DNA from: Symbiobacterium terraclitae
GTDB taxonomy: Bacteria; Bacillota; Sulfobacillia; Symbiobacteriales; Symbiobacteriaceae
Length of the DNA stretch: 64,000 bases
Assembly: GCF_017874315.1 (NCBI RefSeq)
Contig: NZ_JAGGLG010000005.1
Coordinates: 1-64,000, forward strand
Direction of reading: 5' to 3'
Of the stretch, positions 25,501 to 34,626 are shown in pieces. The notes beneath the pieces were generated by a model. It was not told the origin of the DNA, did not search any database, and saw only the letters and a program-made list of their open reading frames with translations. Every line of letters starts with the position of its first letter. Position 1 is the stretch's first letter. The position numbers and the translations under genes were made by a program.

Positions 25501-26205
25501 CCCGATCTTCAGCCGGCCCGGGTCGTCGACCGTCTTGTTGGTGCCGATGCAGATGAGCACGTCCTGGATGCGGGCGTCCTGGGGGCCCAGGTAGTGCGCG
25601 TCGTTGGTGGCCACCACCGGCAGGTTCTGCTCCAGCAGGAACCGGTTCAGCCCCTGCTGTTCGGGCAGGCCCAGGTCCTGCAGCTCCAGGAAGTAGTGGT
25701 CCGGGCCGAAGATCTCCCGGTAGCGGCCGATGGCCCGGCGGGCCTCTTCAGGCTGGCCCGAGAGGAACTTCTGCGACACCTCGCCCGCCAGGCAGCCGGA
25801 AAGGGCGATCAGCCCCTCCCGGTGCTCGTTCAAGAGCTCCAGGTCCACCCGGGGCTTGTAGTAGAAGCCCTCGGTGTAGCCGGCGGAGACCAGCTTGATC
25901 AGGTTCTTGTACCCGGTGTAGCTCTCGGCCAGCACGGTGAGGTGGTACGGCTTCTCGCCGCCCGTCTTCACGTGGCGGGAGCCGGGTGCGACGTAGAGCT
26001 CGCAGCCGATGATCGGCTTCACACCGTGCTGGCGCATCGCCTTGTAGAAGGGGATGACGCCGAAGAGCACCCCGTGGTCCGTAATGGCCATCGCCCGCAT
26101 GCCCAGTTCGGCGGCGCGCTTCGCCAGGGGCGCGATGCGGTTCGCCCCGTCCAGCAGCGAGTACTCGGTGTGCAGGTGCAGGTGCACGAACTCCGGGCGG
26201 CCCAT
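22531..26205 (-). CDS. dnaE: DNA polymerase III alpha subunit
   Basis: 1224 residues, the replicative polymerase catalytic subunit of the DnaE (not PolC) type. The N-terminal PHP domain starts FVHLHLHTEYSLLDGANRI. The polymerase core contains GPGRGSGASSLVAYVLGITD and the catalytic acidic segment PERVDMPDFDIDFCYERRG, and PSVHAAGVVI lies further on. An OB-fold (VAVGGILAGLKQVTTR ... MAFLTLEDQTGQVEVVVFP) follows the helix-hairpin region. Between the OB-fold and a final domain (about residues 1145-1224) lies an Ala/Pro/Arg-rich linker of about 90 residues. The ATG follows GAGGTGACGGGAAG. Confidence 0.97.
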   Translation of the reverse strand: MGRPEFVHLHLHTEYSLLDGANRIAPLAKRAAELGMRAMAITDHGVLFGVIPFYKAMRQHGVKPIIGCELYVAPGSRHVKTGGEKPYHLTVLAESYTGYKNLIKLVSAGYTEGFYYKPRVDLELLNEHREGLIALSGCLAGEVSQKFLSGQPEEARRAIGRYREIFGPDHYFLELQDLGLPEQQGLNRFLLEQNLPVVATNDAHYLGPQDARIQDVLICIGTNKTVDDPGRLKIGSNELYVKSAEEMYWRFGHVPGALENTLAIAERCNVEIPFGQIHLPHYALPAGYDAAGYLRKLCYDRIGPRYGGSPPPGAMERLEHELNVITSMGFPGYFLIVWDFVEYARSRGIPVGPGRGSGASSLVAYVLGITDVDPLRYGLLFERFLNPERVDMPDFDIDFCYERRGEVIEYVHNKYGAECVAQVITFNTMAARAAVRDVGRALGMSYGEVDRVAKLLPWGQSLDAALEKVEDLRALYQEREEIRALIDTARAVEGMPRNPSVHAAGVVITADPLVEHVPLYKMGDDSIVTQFDMDQLKEIGLLKMDFLGLRTLTVIDHAVKFVRREQPDFDIEKVPLDDPETYAMIARGETMGLFQIEAGWVADVLRQMKPTRFEDIIATISLCRPGPMEHIPDYIAGKQNPAAVTYLHPDLEPILGETYGVMVYQEQIIQIAHRLAGLSLGEADLLRRAIAKKKREDMEKYGRRFMAALEERGYSREVATALYDQMIRFANYGFNKCHATPYAKVAYQTAYLKRHHPVAFMAALMNSVLGWEAKLALYMEECRRLGIPVLPPDVNTSYARFVPDGGTIRFGLGAVKNIGWNAVDAIVAAREEGGPFTSLRDFCERVDLRPLNRRALESLIMAGAFDRVAPPGGQPARRSQMLEALDRILEDAQKLQRHRQAGQISLFDLGVSAASGGGEEEALPDIPEFPPQRLLAMEKEVLGFYVSGHPLRQYQAALAVHGCLPVAALPEQRDGAKVAVGGILAGLKQVTTRAGANMAFLTLEDQTGQVEVVVFPRVLQACARLLRDEQPLLVRGRLQVQEEDVKLLADDVVPLREDDRPRRPKPPEPGEAVGEAPAARQPAARYPDEAVRKPNPAAVRGTAGEVMRGAAPPVAKAAREMPTQRADRVREAEVSHAAGAVREAPATSQPQFVYLRVPARDEGSPMMRKVELVLRAHPGPTRVRIKMEPEGRWIEVHEHLRVTVTPSLVNALVRVLGEQSVVVK

Positions 26206-26310
26206 CTTCCCGTCACCTCGCTCGTCGCGGCAATGATTCGCCGCGCACCCCTACCGAACCTGCATTCGTACGTAGTCTGGCCGGTGCCTCAGGGGGGTAG
26301 ATTCAGAAGT

Positions 26311-26352
26311 AGGGCTGTCCCAAGAGCAGATCGCTCTGCTGGGGCAGCGCTG
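26311..26352 (+). terminator. Hairpin upstream of dnaE
   Basis: GCTGTCCCA-AGAGCAGA pairs imperfectly with TCTGCTGGGGCAGC around TCGC, followed by TGTTTTG. It looks like a rightward terminator although no rightward gene precedes it. It is broadly similar in pattern to the hairpin at 55-95. Confidence 0.35.
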
Positions 26353-26421
26353 TTTTGTGTCTGATCAGCTGAACGTGTGCACTACTCGGGCACGTGGCCG
26401 ATGGCCTCAGCCCCGCAGCAG

Positions 26422-26805
26422 CTGTAACTCCATGAGCCACCCACGGTCTTGCCCTGGCTCATGGAGTTTCACTTCGCCCTTCAACCACCGCCTCGAGCGG
26501 GGTAGCCGACCCGGCCAGGTCTCCGACAAGGGGGCCCAGACCGGGAAATCTCCCCTCAGGCCAGCACCCGCATCTGCTCGACGATACTGGCGTGGCCCAC
26601 CGCCCCGCCGCAACTGTAACTCCATGAGCCACCCACGGTCTCGCCCTGGCTCATGGAGTTTCACTTTACCCTTCAACCACCGGCAGCCGACCCGGCCAGG
26701 TCTCCGACAAGGGGGCCCAGACCGGTCAACCTCCCCTCCAGCCAGTTCCTGCATCTGCTCGACGATACTGGCGTGGCCCACCGCCCTGCCGCCAGGCAGG
26801 CCCAA
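26422..26805. repeat. 192-bp tandem duplication with 14-bp palindromes
   Basis: Two head-to-tail units start at CTGTAACTCC at 26422 and 26614. Each contains a perfect inverted repeat, AACTCCATGAGCCA with its complement, separated by 15 nt, then a shared run including CCGACCCGGCCAGGTCTCC and a shared CATCTGCTCGACGATACTGG. Small indels move the reading frame between units, arguing against coding. This fills most of the gap between dnaE and the MFS gene; I see no gene in it. Confidence 0.8.
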
Positions 26806-26930
26806 CTGGAAACGCGCACCCGCGCCCGGCAGAGGCAGCGGGTGCGTCTCGTCGTCCCTGTTGGAGCAACCCCGCCGCCTCTGGTATAATCGAACCCTGT
26901 GGCGCCGTCACAAGGGGAGGGGTTAGCTGG

Positions 26931-28145
26931 ATGAAGGAAGACTGGAAGCGCAACATCGTCCTGTTCCTGAGCAGCCAGACCATCTCGCTCTTCGGCTCGG
27001 CGCTGGTTCAGTACGCCATCACGTGGCACATCACCCTGACGACCCAGTCCGGCGCCATGATGACCATCGCCATCGTCTGCGGCTTCCTGCCGACCTTCTT
27101 CCTCTCGCCATTCGCCGGCGTCTGGGCCGACCGGTACAACCGCAAGCTGCTCATCGCCCTGGCGGACGCGCTGATCGCGGCCGCGACCCTGATCATGGCC
27201 CTGCTCTTCCTGGCCGGGCACGGCTCCCTCTGGCTGCTCTTCGCCATGTCGGCCATCCGCGCCATCGGCGGGGGCGTGCAGCAGCCCGCGGTGGGCGCCA
27301 TCCTCCCGGATATCGTGCCCGTGGAGCAGCTCACCCGGGTGAACGCGACCAACGGGAGCATCCAGTCGCTGGTCACCCTCGTCTCCCCCATGGTCGCGGG
27401 CGCGCTGCTCTCCGTGGCATCGATCGAGGCCATCTTCTTCATCGACGTCGTCACGGCCGCGGTGGCCATCTTCACGCTGCTGGCCCTGGTGCGGGTGAAG
27501 GTACACGCCAAGGCGCAGCAGGCCCAGTCGGTGAGCTACTTCGCGGACATGCGGCAGGGCTTCGCCTACATCGGCGGCCATGCGTACGTGAAGCGGTTCT
27601 TCGCCTTCTGCGCGGCCCTCTTCATCCTGATCGCGCCGGCCGCGTTCCTCACGCCGCTGCAGGTCGCCCGCTCCTTCGGCGAGGACGTCTGGCGGCTGAC
27701 CGCCATCGAGGTCATCTTCTCCGTCGGCATGCTGCTGGGCGGCGGGCTCATCGCGGCCTGGGGCGGCTTCCGCAACCGCATCCACACCATGGCCCTCGCG
27801 TGCGTCACCATGGGCGCCTGCACGCTGGGCCTCGGCGTGGTGCCCAACTTCTGGATCTACCTCGCCCTGATGGGCCTCTTCGGCGTCGCCATGCCCTTCC
27901 TCAACACGCCGGCCATGGTGCTTCTGCAGGAGAAGGTAGAACCCGACCTCCTGGGCCGGGTGTTCGGGGTCTTCGGGATGATCTCCAGCTCCATGATGCC
28001 CCTGGGCATGCTCGTCTTCGGCCCGGTGGCAGATGTGGTCTCCATCGAACTGCTCCTGGTGGGCACCGGCGCCGTCATCCTCCTCATCTCCCTCTGCCTC
28101 GTGGGCAGCCGGGAGCTGGTGGCCGCAGGCGAGCCGGCCGCCTGA
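26931..28145 (+). CDS. MFS transporter (DHA3-type exporter)
   Basis: 404 residues with about 12 hydrophobic segments. The loop between helices 2 and 3 reads SPFAGVWADRYNRKLLI, the MFS motif A (G-x-x-A-D-R-x-x-R-K). AIGGGVQQPAVGAILPDIVP and LTRVNATNGSIQSLVTLVSP are typical of the DHA3 macrolide/enterobactin exporter group. It is likely a proton-driven exporter of a small hydrophobic compound; the substrate is unknown. ATG 26931 follows GGGGAGGGG. It converges tail to tail with the aldo/keto reductase gene with no gap. Confidence 0.92.
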   Translation: MKEDWKRNIVLFLSSQTISLFGSALVQYAITWHITLTTQSGAMMTIAIVCGFLPTFFLSPFAGVWADRYNRKLLIALADALIAAATLIMALLFLAGHGSLWLLFAMSAIRAIGGGVQQPAVGAILPDIVPVEQLTRVNATNGSIQSLVTLVSPMVAGALLSVASIEAIFFIDVVTAAVAIFTLLALVRVKVHAKAQQAQSVSYFADMRQGFAYIGGHAYVKRFFAFCAALFILIAPAAFLTPLQVARSFGEDVWRLTAIEVIFSVGMLLGGGLIAAWGGFRNRIHTMALACVTMGACTLGLGVVPNFWIYLALMGLFGVAMPFLNTPAMVLLQEKVEPDLLGRVFGVFGMISSSMMPLGMLVFGPVADVVSIELLLVGTGAVILLISLCLVGSRELVAAGEPAA

Positions 28146-29006
28146 CTACAACACTTCCAGCGGCACCTTCCGGGTCGGCGCCGGGAACGCCCGGTTCAGC
28201 TCGGCCAGGTCCTCCGCGGTCAGCTGCAGGTCCAGCGCCGCCCGGTTCTCGCGCACGTGCTCGGGCCGGGCGGCCTTGGGGATGACCATGACGTCCCGCT
28301 GCCTGAGGAGCCACGCCAGGGCGACCTGCGCCGCCGTGGCGCCGTGGCGCTCCGCCACCCGCCGCAGCGCAGGGTTGCCCAGCATCCGGCCCTGCTCGAT
28401 GGGCGAGTAGGCCATGATCGGGATGCGCCGTTCGCGACACCAGGGCAGGAGGTCGAACTCGATCCCCCGCCGGGTGAGGTTGTAGAGCACCTGGTTGGTC
28501 GCCACCTGAGCGCCGCCCGCGAGCTGCACGAGCTCCTCCATGTCGTCCGTGTCGAAGTTGCTCACGCCCCAGTAGCGGATCTTGCCGGCCCTGACCAGCT
28601 GGTCGAAGGCCTCCAGGGTCTCCGCCAGGGGCACCCGTCCGCACCAGTGAAGCAGGTAGAGGTCGATCCGGTCCGTGCGCAGGCGCCGCAGCGAGCGCTC
28701 GCAGGCCGCGATGGTCCCCTGCCTGCTTGCGTTCTGGGGCAGCACCTTGCTGACCAGGAAGACCTCGTCCCGCCGTCCGGCGACGGCCTCGGCCACCACC
28801 TCCTCGGCGCCCCCGCCGGCGTACATCTCTGCGGTGTCGATCAGGGTCATTCCCAGGTCGAGGCCCAGGCGAAGGGCGGCAACCTCCTCCCGCCGGGTGC
28901 GGGTTCCCTCGCCCATCATCCAGGTGCCCTGGCCGAGGATCGGGACGGTCTCACCGGAGGGAAGGGCAAGCCGCGGCACCGGCCCTACGGGATCCTGCCG
29001 TGTCAT
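28146..29006 (-). CDS. Aldo/keto reductase
   Basis: 286 residues from ATG 29006, preceded by GAGGAGG. The catalytic tetrad of the family is visible: Asp in LIDTAEMY, Tyr in the same segment, Lys in LVSKVLPQ, His in IDLYLLHW. The C-terminal [18 protein letters not shown] binds NADPH. It resembles the YakC/Gcy-like broad-specificity group ([13 protein letters not shown]). It is a single gene; the physiological aldehyde or ketone is unknown. Confidence 0.93.
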   Translation of the reverse strand: MTRQDPVGPVPRLALPSGETVPILGQGTWMMGEGTRTRREEVAALRLGLDLGMTLIDTAEMYAGGGAEEVVAEAVAGRRDEVFLVSKVLPQNASRQGTIAACERSLRRLRTDRIDLYLLHWCGRVPLAETLEAFDQLVRAGKIRYWGVSNFDTDDMEELVQLAGGAQVATNQVLYNLTRRGIEFDLLPWCRERRIPIMAYSPIEQGRMLGNPALRRVAERHGATAAQVALAWLLRQRDVMVIPKAARPEHVRENRAALDLQLTAEDLAELNRAFPAPTRKVPLEVL

Positions 29007-29304
29007 GGGGTACCTCCTCGCTGCAGGCGTGTTCAGGATCATCCTACCATAGACGGGCCTGCCGGCGCGACGGCGTGCATCCGCCGGGAGCGCACGCCTG
29101 CCCATGGGGCAGGGGCAGGGGCGGGATCGGGCCACGGCGTGAGCCCGCGCGCAGCGGCCCGAGCGGGCGCCGGCAAAGACAGGCGCCAGGGTCGGCCGGC
29201 GGGCTGCGGCCCCGCGCACGGTGCGCACTGCCCTTGGGGCAGGAGGCCCCGCCCCCGTGGCCGAACTAGGTATGGTTACCACCACCTGATTGCGAGGCGT
29301 CTGG
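29007..29304. other. GC-rich intergenic region
   Basis: About 300 bp between divergent genes. It is rich in GGGGC/GCCCC words that can pair locally (for example GCCCATGGGGC and TGCCCTTGGGGCA). No gene is apparent. Promoters for the helicase and reductase should lie here, but none is clear. Confidence 0.3.
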
Positions 29305-32265
29305 ATGGTTGCGATTCACGGCAGCTTCGTCCCGGCCGGCGCGGCCGGCCTCTTCTTCCTCTGGGGCCTCGACCCCGGGGCGGAGGCCCCTCCCGAACGG
29401 CGGGGCCGGGCGATCCCTGTCCATCCGGCGGCGGCGGCGCCCGAGGCGCTCTACCCGGCCCTGCGGGGCCTGCCCTACCTGAGCGCCCTCACCCTGGTGC
29501 AGTGGCAGCCCGATCATGACGGCGCCCGGCCCGTACGGCTGCCGGGGGTTGCCCTGTCGCTGCCCAACGCGGTTCAGTGGCTGCTGGACCTGGAGCAGCA
29601 CTTCGGCGGCACCTCCCTGAAGCCGGGGCACAGCCTGCGGCTCTGGAGCATCGCCGCCAAGCTGCTGCTGGAGCTGCTGGCCCGGGGCCGGATGCTGCCG
29701 GTGCTGCAGGCGGAGGCCGGGGTGCTGGCCGCCGGCTGGTCGCTCCACCTGGCGGACCCGGAGGACGTCCGGCGCATCACCCGGCTGGCCGCGGGCCTGC
29801 CGGAGGCCTGCCGCGCCCTGGTGCCGCCGGACCGGGACCACAGGTCGTACGCCCTGCCCTCCGCAGACGCCCTCCTGCACCAGTTCATGCGCACGTCCGC
29901 CGCTGGGGTGGTGCGGCTCCTCCTGGACGGCGTTCCCCTGCCCGAGGCCCAGTCGCTGCAGGACACCGCCCTGCGCCACTGGCTGGCCGCCCTGGCCGGG
30001 GCGGCGCCCCGCGACCTGCCGCCGGGCCTGCCCGGCGAGAAGGCGCTCTTCGCCGCCCTGGACCGCTGGAGCGCGCCCGCCACCGGCGTGCTGGGCCACG
30101 CCGCCCTCCGCACCGGCCTGCGCCTGAACCCGCCCGGTCCGGAGACCGGCGGCGACTGGCAGCTGGAGCTGACGCTGCACGCGCCTGACGAGGGCGCTCT
30201 CCCGCTCACCGCCGAGGCGGTCTGGGCCAGCCTCGGGCAGGAGGTGGAGATCGGCGGACAGCGGTACCGCCACGCCGAGCAGCGGCTGCTCTCCGACCTG
30301 CCGGCGATGGCCCGCCTCTACCCGCCGCTCGCGCCGCTGCTGCGCGAGTCGGCCCCGGCCCGCATCGCCATCGCGACCGAGGACGTGATCGCCTTGATCC
30401 AGGAGGGCGCCCTGCTGCTGCAGCAGGCGGGCCACCCGGTGCTGCTGCCGGCCGCCCTGGTGAAGCCGGCCGCGCTGCGGGTGGGCATGCGGCTCAGCCC
30501 GGCCGGGGCCGGCCCCTCCCTCTTCGGCCTGCACCAGATCGTGGACGTGCGCTGGGACGTCGCCCTGGGCGACACCGAGCTCACCCTGGACGAACTGCGC
30601 CAGCTCGCCCGGCAGAAGCGGCCGCTGGTGCAGATGCACGGGCAGTGGGTGCGGGTGGACGAGCGCACCCTGGCCGCGGTGCTGCGGCGCATCGAGCAGC
30701 ACGGGCGGCAGGTGGAACTGGGCACCGCGCTCCGCCTGGCCCCCGAGGTGGACGAGACCACCGCGACCGGCTGGATTGCGGACCTGCTGGCCAAGCTGCA
30801 CGAGCCCGCCCGGGTGGAGCCGGTGCCGACGCCGAGGGGCTTCAGCGGGACGCTCCGGCCCTACCAGGAGCGCGGCCTGGCCTGGCTGGCCTTCCTGCGC
30901 CGCTTCGGCCTGGGCGCGTGCCTGGCGGACGACATGGGCCTGGGCAAGACGGTCCAGCTGATCGCCCTGCTGCTGCACGAGCGCGAGAGCGGCCTGGCCG
31001 CGGGGCCGACGCTGCTGGTCTGCCCCGTGTCGGTGCTGGGCAACTGGAGGCGGGAGCTGGCCCGCTTCGCCCCGGGGCTGAGGGTGCTGGTCCACCACGG
31101 GGCGGGCCGCCTCGGCGAGGAGGACTTCGCCCGCGAGGCGGCCGGGCACGACGTGGTGCTCACCACCTACTCGCTGGTGGCCCGGGAGGCGGACCTGCTG
31201 CGCCGGGTCCGCTGGAACGGCATCGTGGCCGACGAGGCGCAGAACCTGAAGAACCCGGCGACGCTGCACGCCCGTGCGCTCCACGGCCTCGCGGGGGGCT
31301 ACCGCGTCGCCCTCACCGGCACGCCCATTGAGAACCACCTCGGCGACCTCTGGTCGCTCTTCCAGTTCCTCAACCCCGGCCTGCTGGGCAGCTACGAGGA
31401 GTTCCAGCGGCGCTACGCCCTGCCGATCCAGCGGTTCCAGGACGAGGAGGCGACCCGCCGCCTGCGCCGGCAGGTGGGCCCCTTCATCCTCCGCCGCCAG
31501 AAGGACGACCCCGCCATCGCCCCGGACCTGCCCGAGAAGCTGGAGAAAACCGAACTGGTCAACCTCTCGGTGGAGCAGGCGGCGCTCTATGAGGCCATCG
31601 TGCAGGAGACCCTGGAACGGGCCGCCCAGACCGAGGGCATCCAGCGGCACGGCGCCGTCCTGGCGGGACTCACCCGGCTGAAGCAGGTCTGCAACCACCC
31701 GGCCGCCATCACCGGCGACGGGCCGCTGGTGGGCCGGAGCGGCAAGATCGACCGGCTGGTGGAGATGCTGGAGGAGGTGCTGGCCGCCGGGGAGCAGGCG
31801 CTGCTCTTCACCCAGTTCGCCCGGTTCGGGAGCCGGCTGCAGGCCTACCTGGCCGAGAAGCTGGGCTGCACGGTGCTCTTCCTGCACGGCGGGACGCCGC
31901 AGCCGGAGCGGGAGCGGCTGATCGCCCGCTTCCAGGCCGGCGAGGCGCCGCTCTTCCTCCTGTCGCTGAAGGCCGGCGGCCTCGGGCTCAACCTCACCGC
32001 CGCCACCCACGTCTTCCACGTCGACCGCTGGTGGAACCCGGCTGTCGAGGACCAGGCCACCGACCGGGCCTACCGCATCGGCCAGACCCGCCGGGTGATG
32101 GTCCACCGGCTGGTCACCGCCGGCACGCTGGAGGAGCGCATCGACCGGCTGCTGGCCGAGAAGCGTGCGCTCTCGGCGCAGGTCATCGGCGGCGGGGAGG
32201 CCTGGCTGGGCAATCTCTCCACCGAGGAACTGCGGGCCCTGATCACGCTGGAGCGCGAGATGTAG
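29305..32265 (+). CDS. SNF2/HepA-family DEAD/DEAH-box helicase
   Basis: About 986 residues (ATG 29305 with GAGG upstream; TTG 29290 possible). The N-terminal half is the SNF2-associated region seen in bacterial HepA-like proteins. The motor then has motif [17 protein letters not shown], motif [12 protein letters not shown], motif [23 protein letters not shown], motif [20 protein letters not shown] and motif [22 protein letters not shown]. Such proteins translocate on duplex DNA and remodel nucleoprotein; they are not usually strand-separating helicases. The next gene, 88 bp on, encodes a SWIM-finger protein, a known genomic partner of these motors. Confidence 0.95.
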   Translation: MVAIHGSFVPAGAAGLFFLWGLDPGAEAPPERRGRAIPVHPAAAAPEALYPALRGLPYLSALTLVQWQPDHDGARPVRLPGVALSLPNAVQWLLDLEQHFGGTSLKPGHSLRLWSIAAKLLLELLARGRMLPVLQAEAGVLAAGWSLHLADPEDVRRITRLAAGLPEACRALVPPDRDHRSYALPSADALLHQFMRTSAAGVVRLLLDGVPLPEAQSLQDTALRHWLAALAGAAPRDLPPGLPGEKALFAALDRWSAPATGVLGHAALRTGLRLNPPGPETGGDWQLELTLHAPDEGALPLTAEAVWASLGQEVEIGGQRYRHAEQRLLSDLPAMARLYPPLAPLLRESAPARIAIATEDVIALIQEGALLLQQAGHPVLLPAALVKPAALRVGMRLSPAGAGPSLFGLHQIVDVRWDVALGDTELTLDELRQLARQKRPLVQMHGQWVRVDERTLAAVLRRIEQHGRQVELGTALRLAPEVDETTATGWIADLLAKLHEPARVEPVPTPRGFSGTLRPYQERGLAWLAFLRRFGLGACLADDMGLGKTVQLIALLLHERESGLAAGPTLLVCPVSVLGNWRRELARFAPGLRVLVHHGAGRLGEEDFAREAAGHDVVLTTYSLVAREADLLRRVRWNGIVADEAQNLKNPATLHARALHGLAGGYRVALTGTPIENHLGDLWSLFQFLNPGLLGSYEEFQRRYALPIQRFQDEEATRRLRRQVGPFILRRQKDDPAIAPDLPEKLEKTELVNLSVEQAALYEAIVQETLERAAQTEGIQRHGAVLAGLTRLKQVCNHPAAITGDGPLVGRSGKIDRLVEMLEEVLAAGEQALLFTQFARFGSRLQAYLAEKLGCTVLFLHGGTPQPERERLIARFQAGEAPLFLLSLKAGGLGLNLTAATHVFHVDRWWNPAVEDQATDRAYRIGQTRRVMVHRLVTAGTLEERIDRLLAEKRALSAQVIGGGEAWLGNLSTEELRALITLEREM

Positions 32266-32353
32266 GAACGCGCGGCCCCGGTTTGCCCTGGAGCGAGAGC
32301 CATCAGCCCCGGGGCAGCGAACCCTGATCAGGCTGCGAAGGGAGGCGTACGCG

Positions 32354-34501
32354 ATGGCGGACTGGCTGAGCGAGCGGTGGCTCACCTACCTGCAGCGTGA
32401 GCTGCTCCTGCTGCCCATGACCCCGGGCCAGCAGAAGAGCGCCGGGCGGGGCGACGCCCGGCTTGAGTTCGCGCGCGGCGCCATCACGGCCCAGGTGGGC
32501 GTGGGCCGGTCCGGCACCACGGCCACCGCCACCATGAGGTTCAAGCCCCTGGGCCAGCGGGAGTGGCGGCGCATCGAGGAGGCCATCGCCCGGGACCCCG
32601 AGGCCGCCCGACGGCTGCTGAGCGGCAGCCTGGGCCCTGAGCTGGAGGACCTGGTCAACCAGGCGGGGTTCAGCCTCTTCCCCCGGGGCCACGGCCGACA
32701 GTTCCGCTGCACCTGCGGCGAGCGCTGGGGCTGCCGGCACCAGCGGGTCCTGGCCGTGCGGGCGGCCCAGAGCTTCGCCGCGAATCCCTTCCTCTGGCTC
32801 CAGGTGCTGGGCCGGGGGCGGGAGGAGCTTCTGGCCGGGGTACGGGCCAACCTCGCGGATCAGGCTAGGGCGGCAGGCCATATGCCGGCCGCGGCCCTGG
32901 CTCCCCTGCTGGACCCCGACCGCTTCCTGGAGACGGAGACCGACCCGTCCAGCATCCCCGTGCGGCCGGGCGACGCGGCGGTGCCCGACGCCCTCCTGAA
33001 GGTGCTGGGCCCGCTGCCGCTGGACCCGCATCTGAACCGCACCCGGCGCTACGAGGTCGTGCGGGTCACCCGCTGGGGCAGCACCTTCCACGTGCACCAG
33101 GCGGTGGAGGAGACGGCGGAACAGGTCCTGGCCCGCTACTACAGCGCGATCAGCGCCGGTGCAGCGGCGCTGGCCCGGGGCGAACGCACCCCCGTCTACC
33201 GGGATGAGCCGCTTCCGGGCAGGCGCCTGCCCCCGCGGGAGCGGATCGCCGGCGAGATCATGGCGCTGGTGGACGAGCGGGGGGGCTGCGTCGAGCTGGA
33301 GGAGGTCTTGACCTCCTGCCCCACCGCCGCGGCCCTGCCGGACGACACGGCCTACCAGACCGTGCAGGACGCAGCGGCCCACCTCCCCGACCCCTACCTG
33401 CTGCTGGCCGGCCACTACGCGGCCCGGCGGGACACGCTGCTGGCGGGCGCCACCTTCCGGCACGTGATCACCTGGCCGGAGTGGCAGGCCCGGCGACTCA
33501 GCCCGTCGGGCGACTGGTTCCTGGCCCTGACGCTGGCGGGCTGCCGGCCGCCGTTTGCGGTGGAGGTGGATGGGGGGCACGCCGCGCGCACGGTCGGCGG
33601 CGCAGCCGCCGACAGAACGCGCCTTGCGGCGGAGGGCGCGGCAGGGGGCGCAGCCGGCGGTTCAGGCGTCCTCGGCGACCCCGCCCGCCCGGACCCGGCC
33701 TTTGCGGCCCTCCGGCCCGAGGTCGGTGACGAACTGCGGCTCACCGTGGTGCAGGTCGAGCCCCTCAGGCTGTCCGTCCAGCTGCACCGCCGGGCCGGGC
33801 GCGATCTGCTGGACCCGCTGCCGGCCGACCAGGCCGCAGCCCGCATCGTGGCCACCAAGGTCTCCGTCGACCCCTACCGGGGCCTGTCGGAGGCCGAGGC
33901 GATCCAGCTGCTGCTCGCCGAGGGCTTCTACCGGCCGGGCCGTGTGCCCGATCCGGTCTGGCTGCTCCCCTTCCCGGCCGTGGGCGAGGCGCTCCGTTGG
34001 GGCCCGGACCGGCGGCTGGTGGCCTCCTACTGGGGACGGGCGTCGCTGCAGCCGGGGATCACGCACGACCATTGGCGGGACGGCGGTCAGCTCGCCGCCG
34101 GCTTCGCGCGCTTCCTCGCAGAGTTCCCGCCCCGGGAGCAGCGCGCCGCCTCGGTGCTCGCCGAGGCGTGGGCGGAGCGCTGGCCGGGGAACCCGCTCGA
34201 CCCGCTCCGACCGCCGCCCCTCGGCGCCTTCCTCCACTTCCTGCTGAACCGCGTGCCCGTGATCGCTCGCCAGGCCAAGCTCTCCGCCGAGGGAACCCTC
34301 CAGGCGATGCGCCTCCTGTTCCGCTACCTGGTGCAGGTCTCGCCGGCGATGGCGGCCGCCTACGCCCCCTTCCTCGCCGCCTGCGAGGCGGTGGAGCCCT
34401 TCCGCCACCGGCTGGAGACCCTGCCGCCGCTCCACACGCCGGAGTTCCAGTTGTGGGAGATGGAGGGGTTCCGCTGGCTGGGACCGGAGTTGAGCCTGTG
34501 A
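32354..34501 (+). CDS. SWIM zinc-finger protein
   Basis: 715 residues. A SWIM finger at about residues 116-130 reads RCTCGERWGCRHQRVLA, matching C-x-C-x(n)-C-x-H, close to the N-terminus. The remaining 580 residues are Leu/Ala/Arg-rich, mainly helical in appearance, with a 30-residue Ala/Gly-rich insert near residues 415-450. I recognise no other domain. SWIM proteins are often encoded beside SNF2 motors, and this one follows directly with its own GAAGGGAGG site, so the two probably act together on DNA or nucleoprotein. Confidence 0.85.
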   Translation: MADWLSERWLTYLQRELLLLPMTPGQQKSAGRGDARLEFARGAITAQVGVGRSGTTATATMRFKPLGQREWRRIEEAIARDPEAARRLLSGSLGPELEDLVNQAGFSLFPRGHGRQFRCTCGERWGCRHQRVLAVRAAQSFAANPFLWLQVLGRGREELLAGVRANLADQARAAGHMPAAALAPLLDPDRFLETETDPSSIPVRPGDAAVPDALLKVLGPLPLDPHLNRTRRYEVVRVTRWGSTFHVHQAVEETAEQVLARYYSAISAGAAALARGERTPVYRDEPLPGRRLPPRERIAGEIMALVDERGGCVELEEVLTSCPTAAALPDDTAYQTVQDAAAHLPDPYLLLAGHYAARRDTLLAGATFRHVITWPEWQARRLSPSGDWFLALTLAGCRPPFAVEVDGGHAARTVGGAAADRTRLAAEGAAGGAAGGSGVLGDPARPDPAFAALRPEVGDELRLTVVQVEPLRLSVQLHRRAGRDLLDPLPADQAAARIVATKVSVDPYRGLSEAEAIQLLLAEGFYRPGRVPDPVWLLPFPAVGEALRWGPDRRLVASYWGRASLQPGITHDHWRDGGQLAAGFARFLAEFPPREQRAASVLAEAWAERWPGNPLDPLRPPPLGAFLHFLLNRVPVIARQAKLSAEGTLQAMRLLFRYLVQVSPAMAAAYAPFLAACEAVEPFRHRLETLPPLHTPEFQLWEMEGFRWLGPELSL

Positions 34502-34626
34502 CGCATCGTCCCCGCCGGCCTGTCTGACCGCGTTTGGGTCGAGTTGTTCGGTCCACTGGGCGCTGGCAGGCTTCTCCGCCCCGGCCGGGGAACAACTGAA
34601 CCAGCGTTGCGGAAGGAGTGGCCCAA

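Noticed and set aside
23323-26364. 1013-codon rightward open frame over dnaE
   Set aside because: It is the antisense of dnaE; long frames arise by chance on the opposite strand of GC-rich genes. It has no family resemblance.
26407-26805. 132-codon leftward frame with repeated WLKGKVKLHEPG-like segments
   Set aside because: The repetition mirrors the 192-bp DNA duplication, and indels switch frame between units, so conserved coding is unlikely.
26739-26805. GHASIVEQM segment resembling a tyrosine-recombinase C-terminus
   Set aside because: The resemblance is limited to a few residues, there is no catalytic Arg/His/Tyr context, and it lies within the duplicated non-coding repeat.
29266-32385. 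1039-codon leftward open frame opposite the SNF2 gene
   Set aside because: Shadow of the helicase gene, with no motifs of its own.
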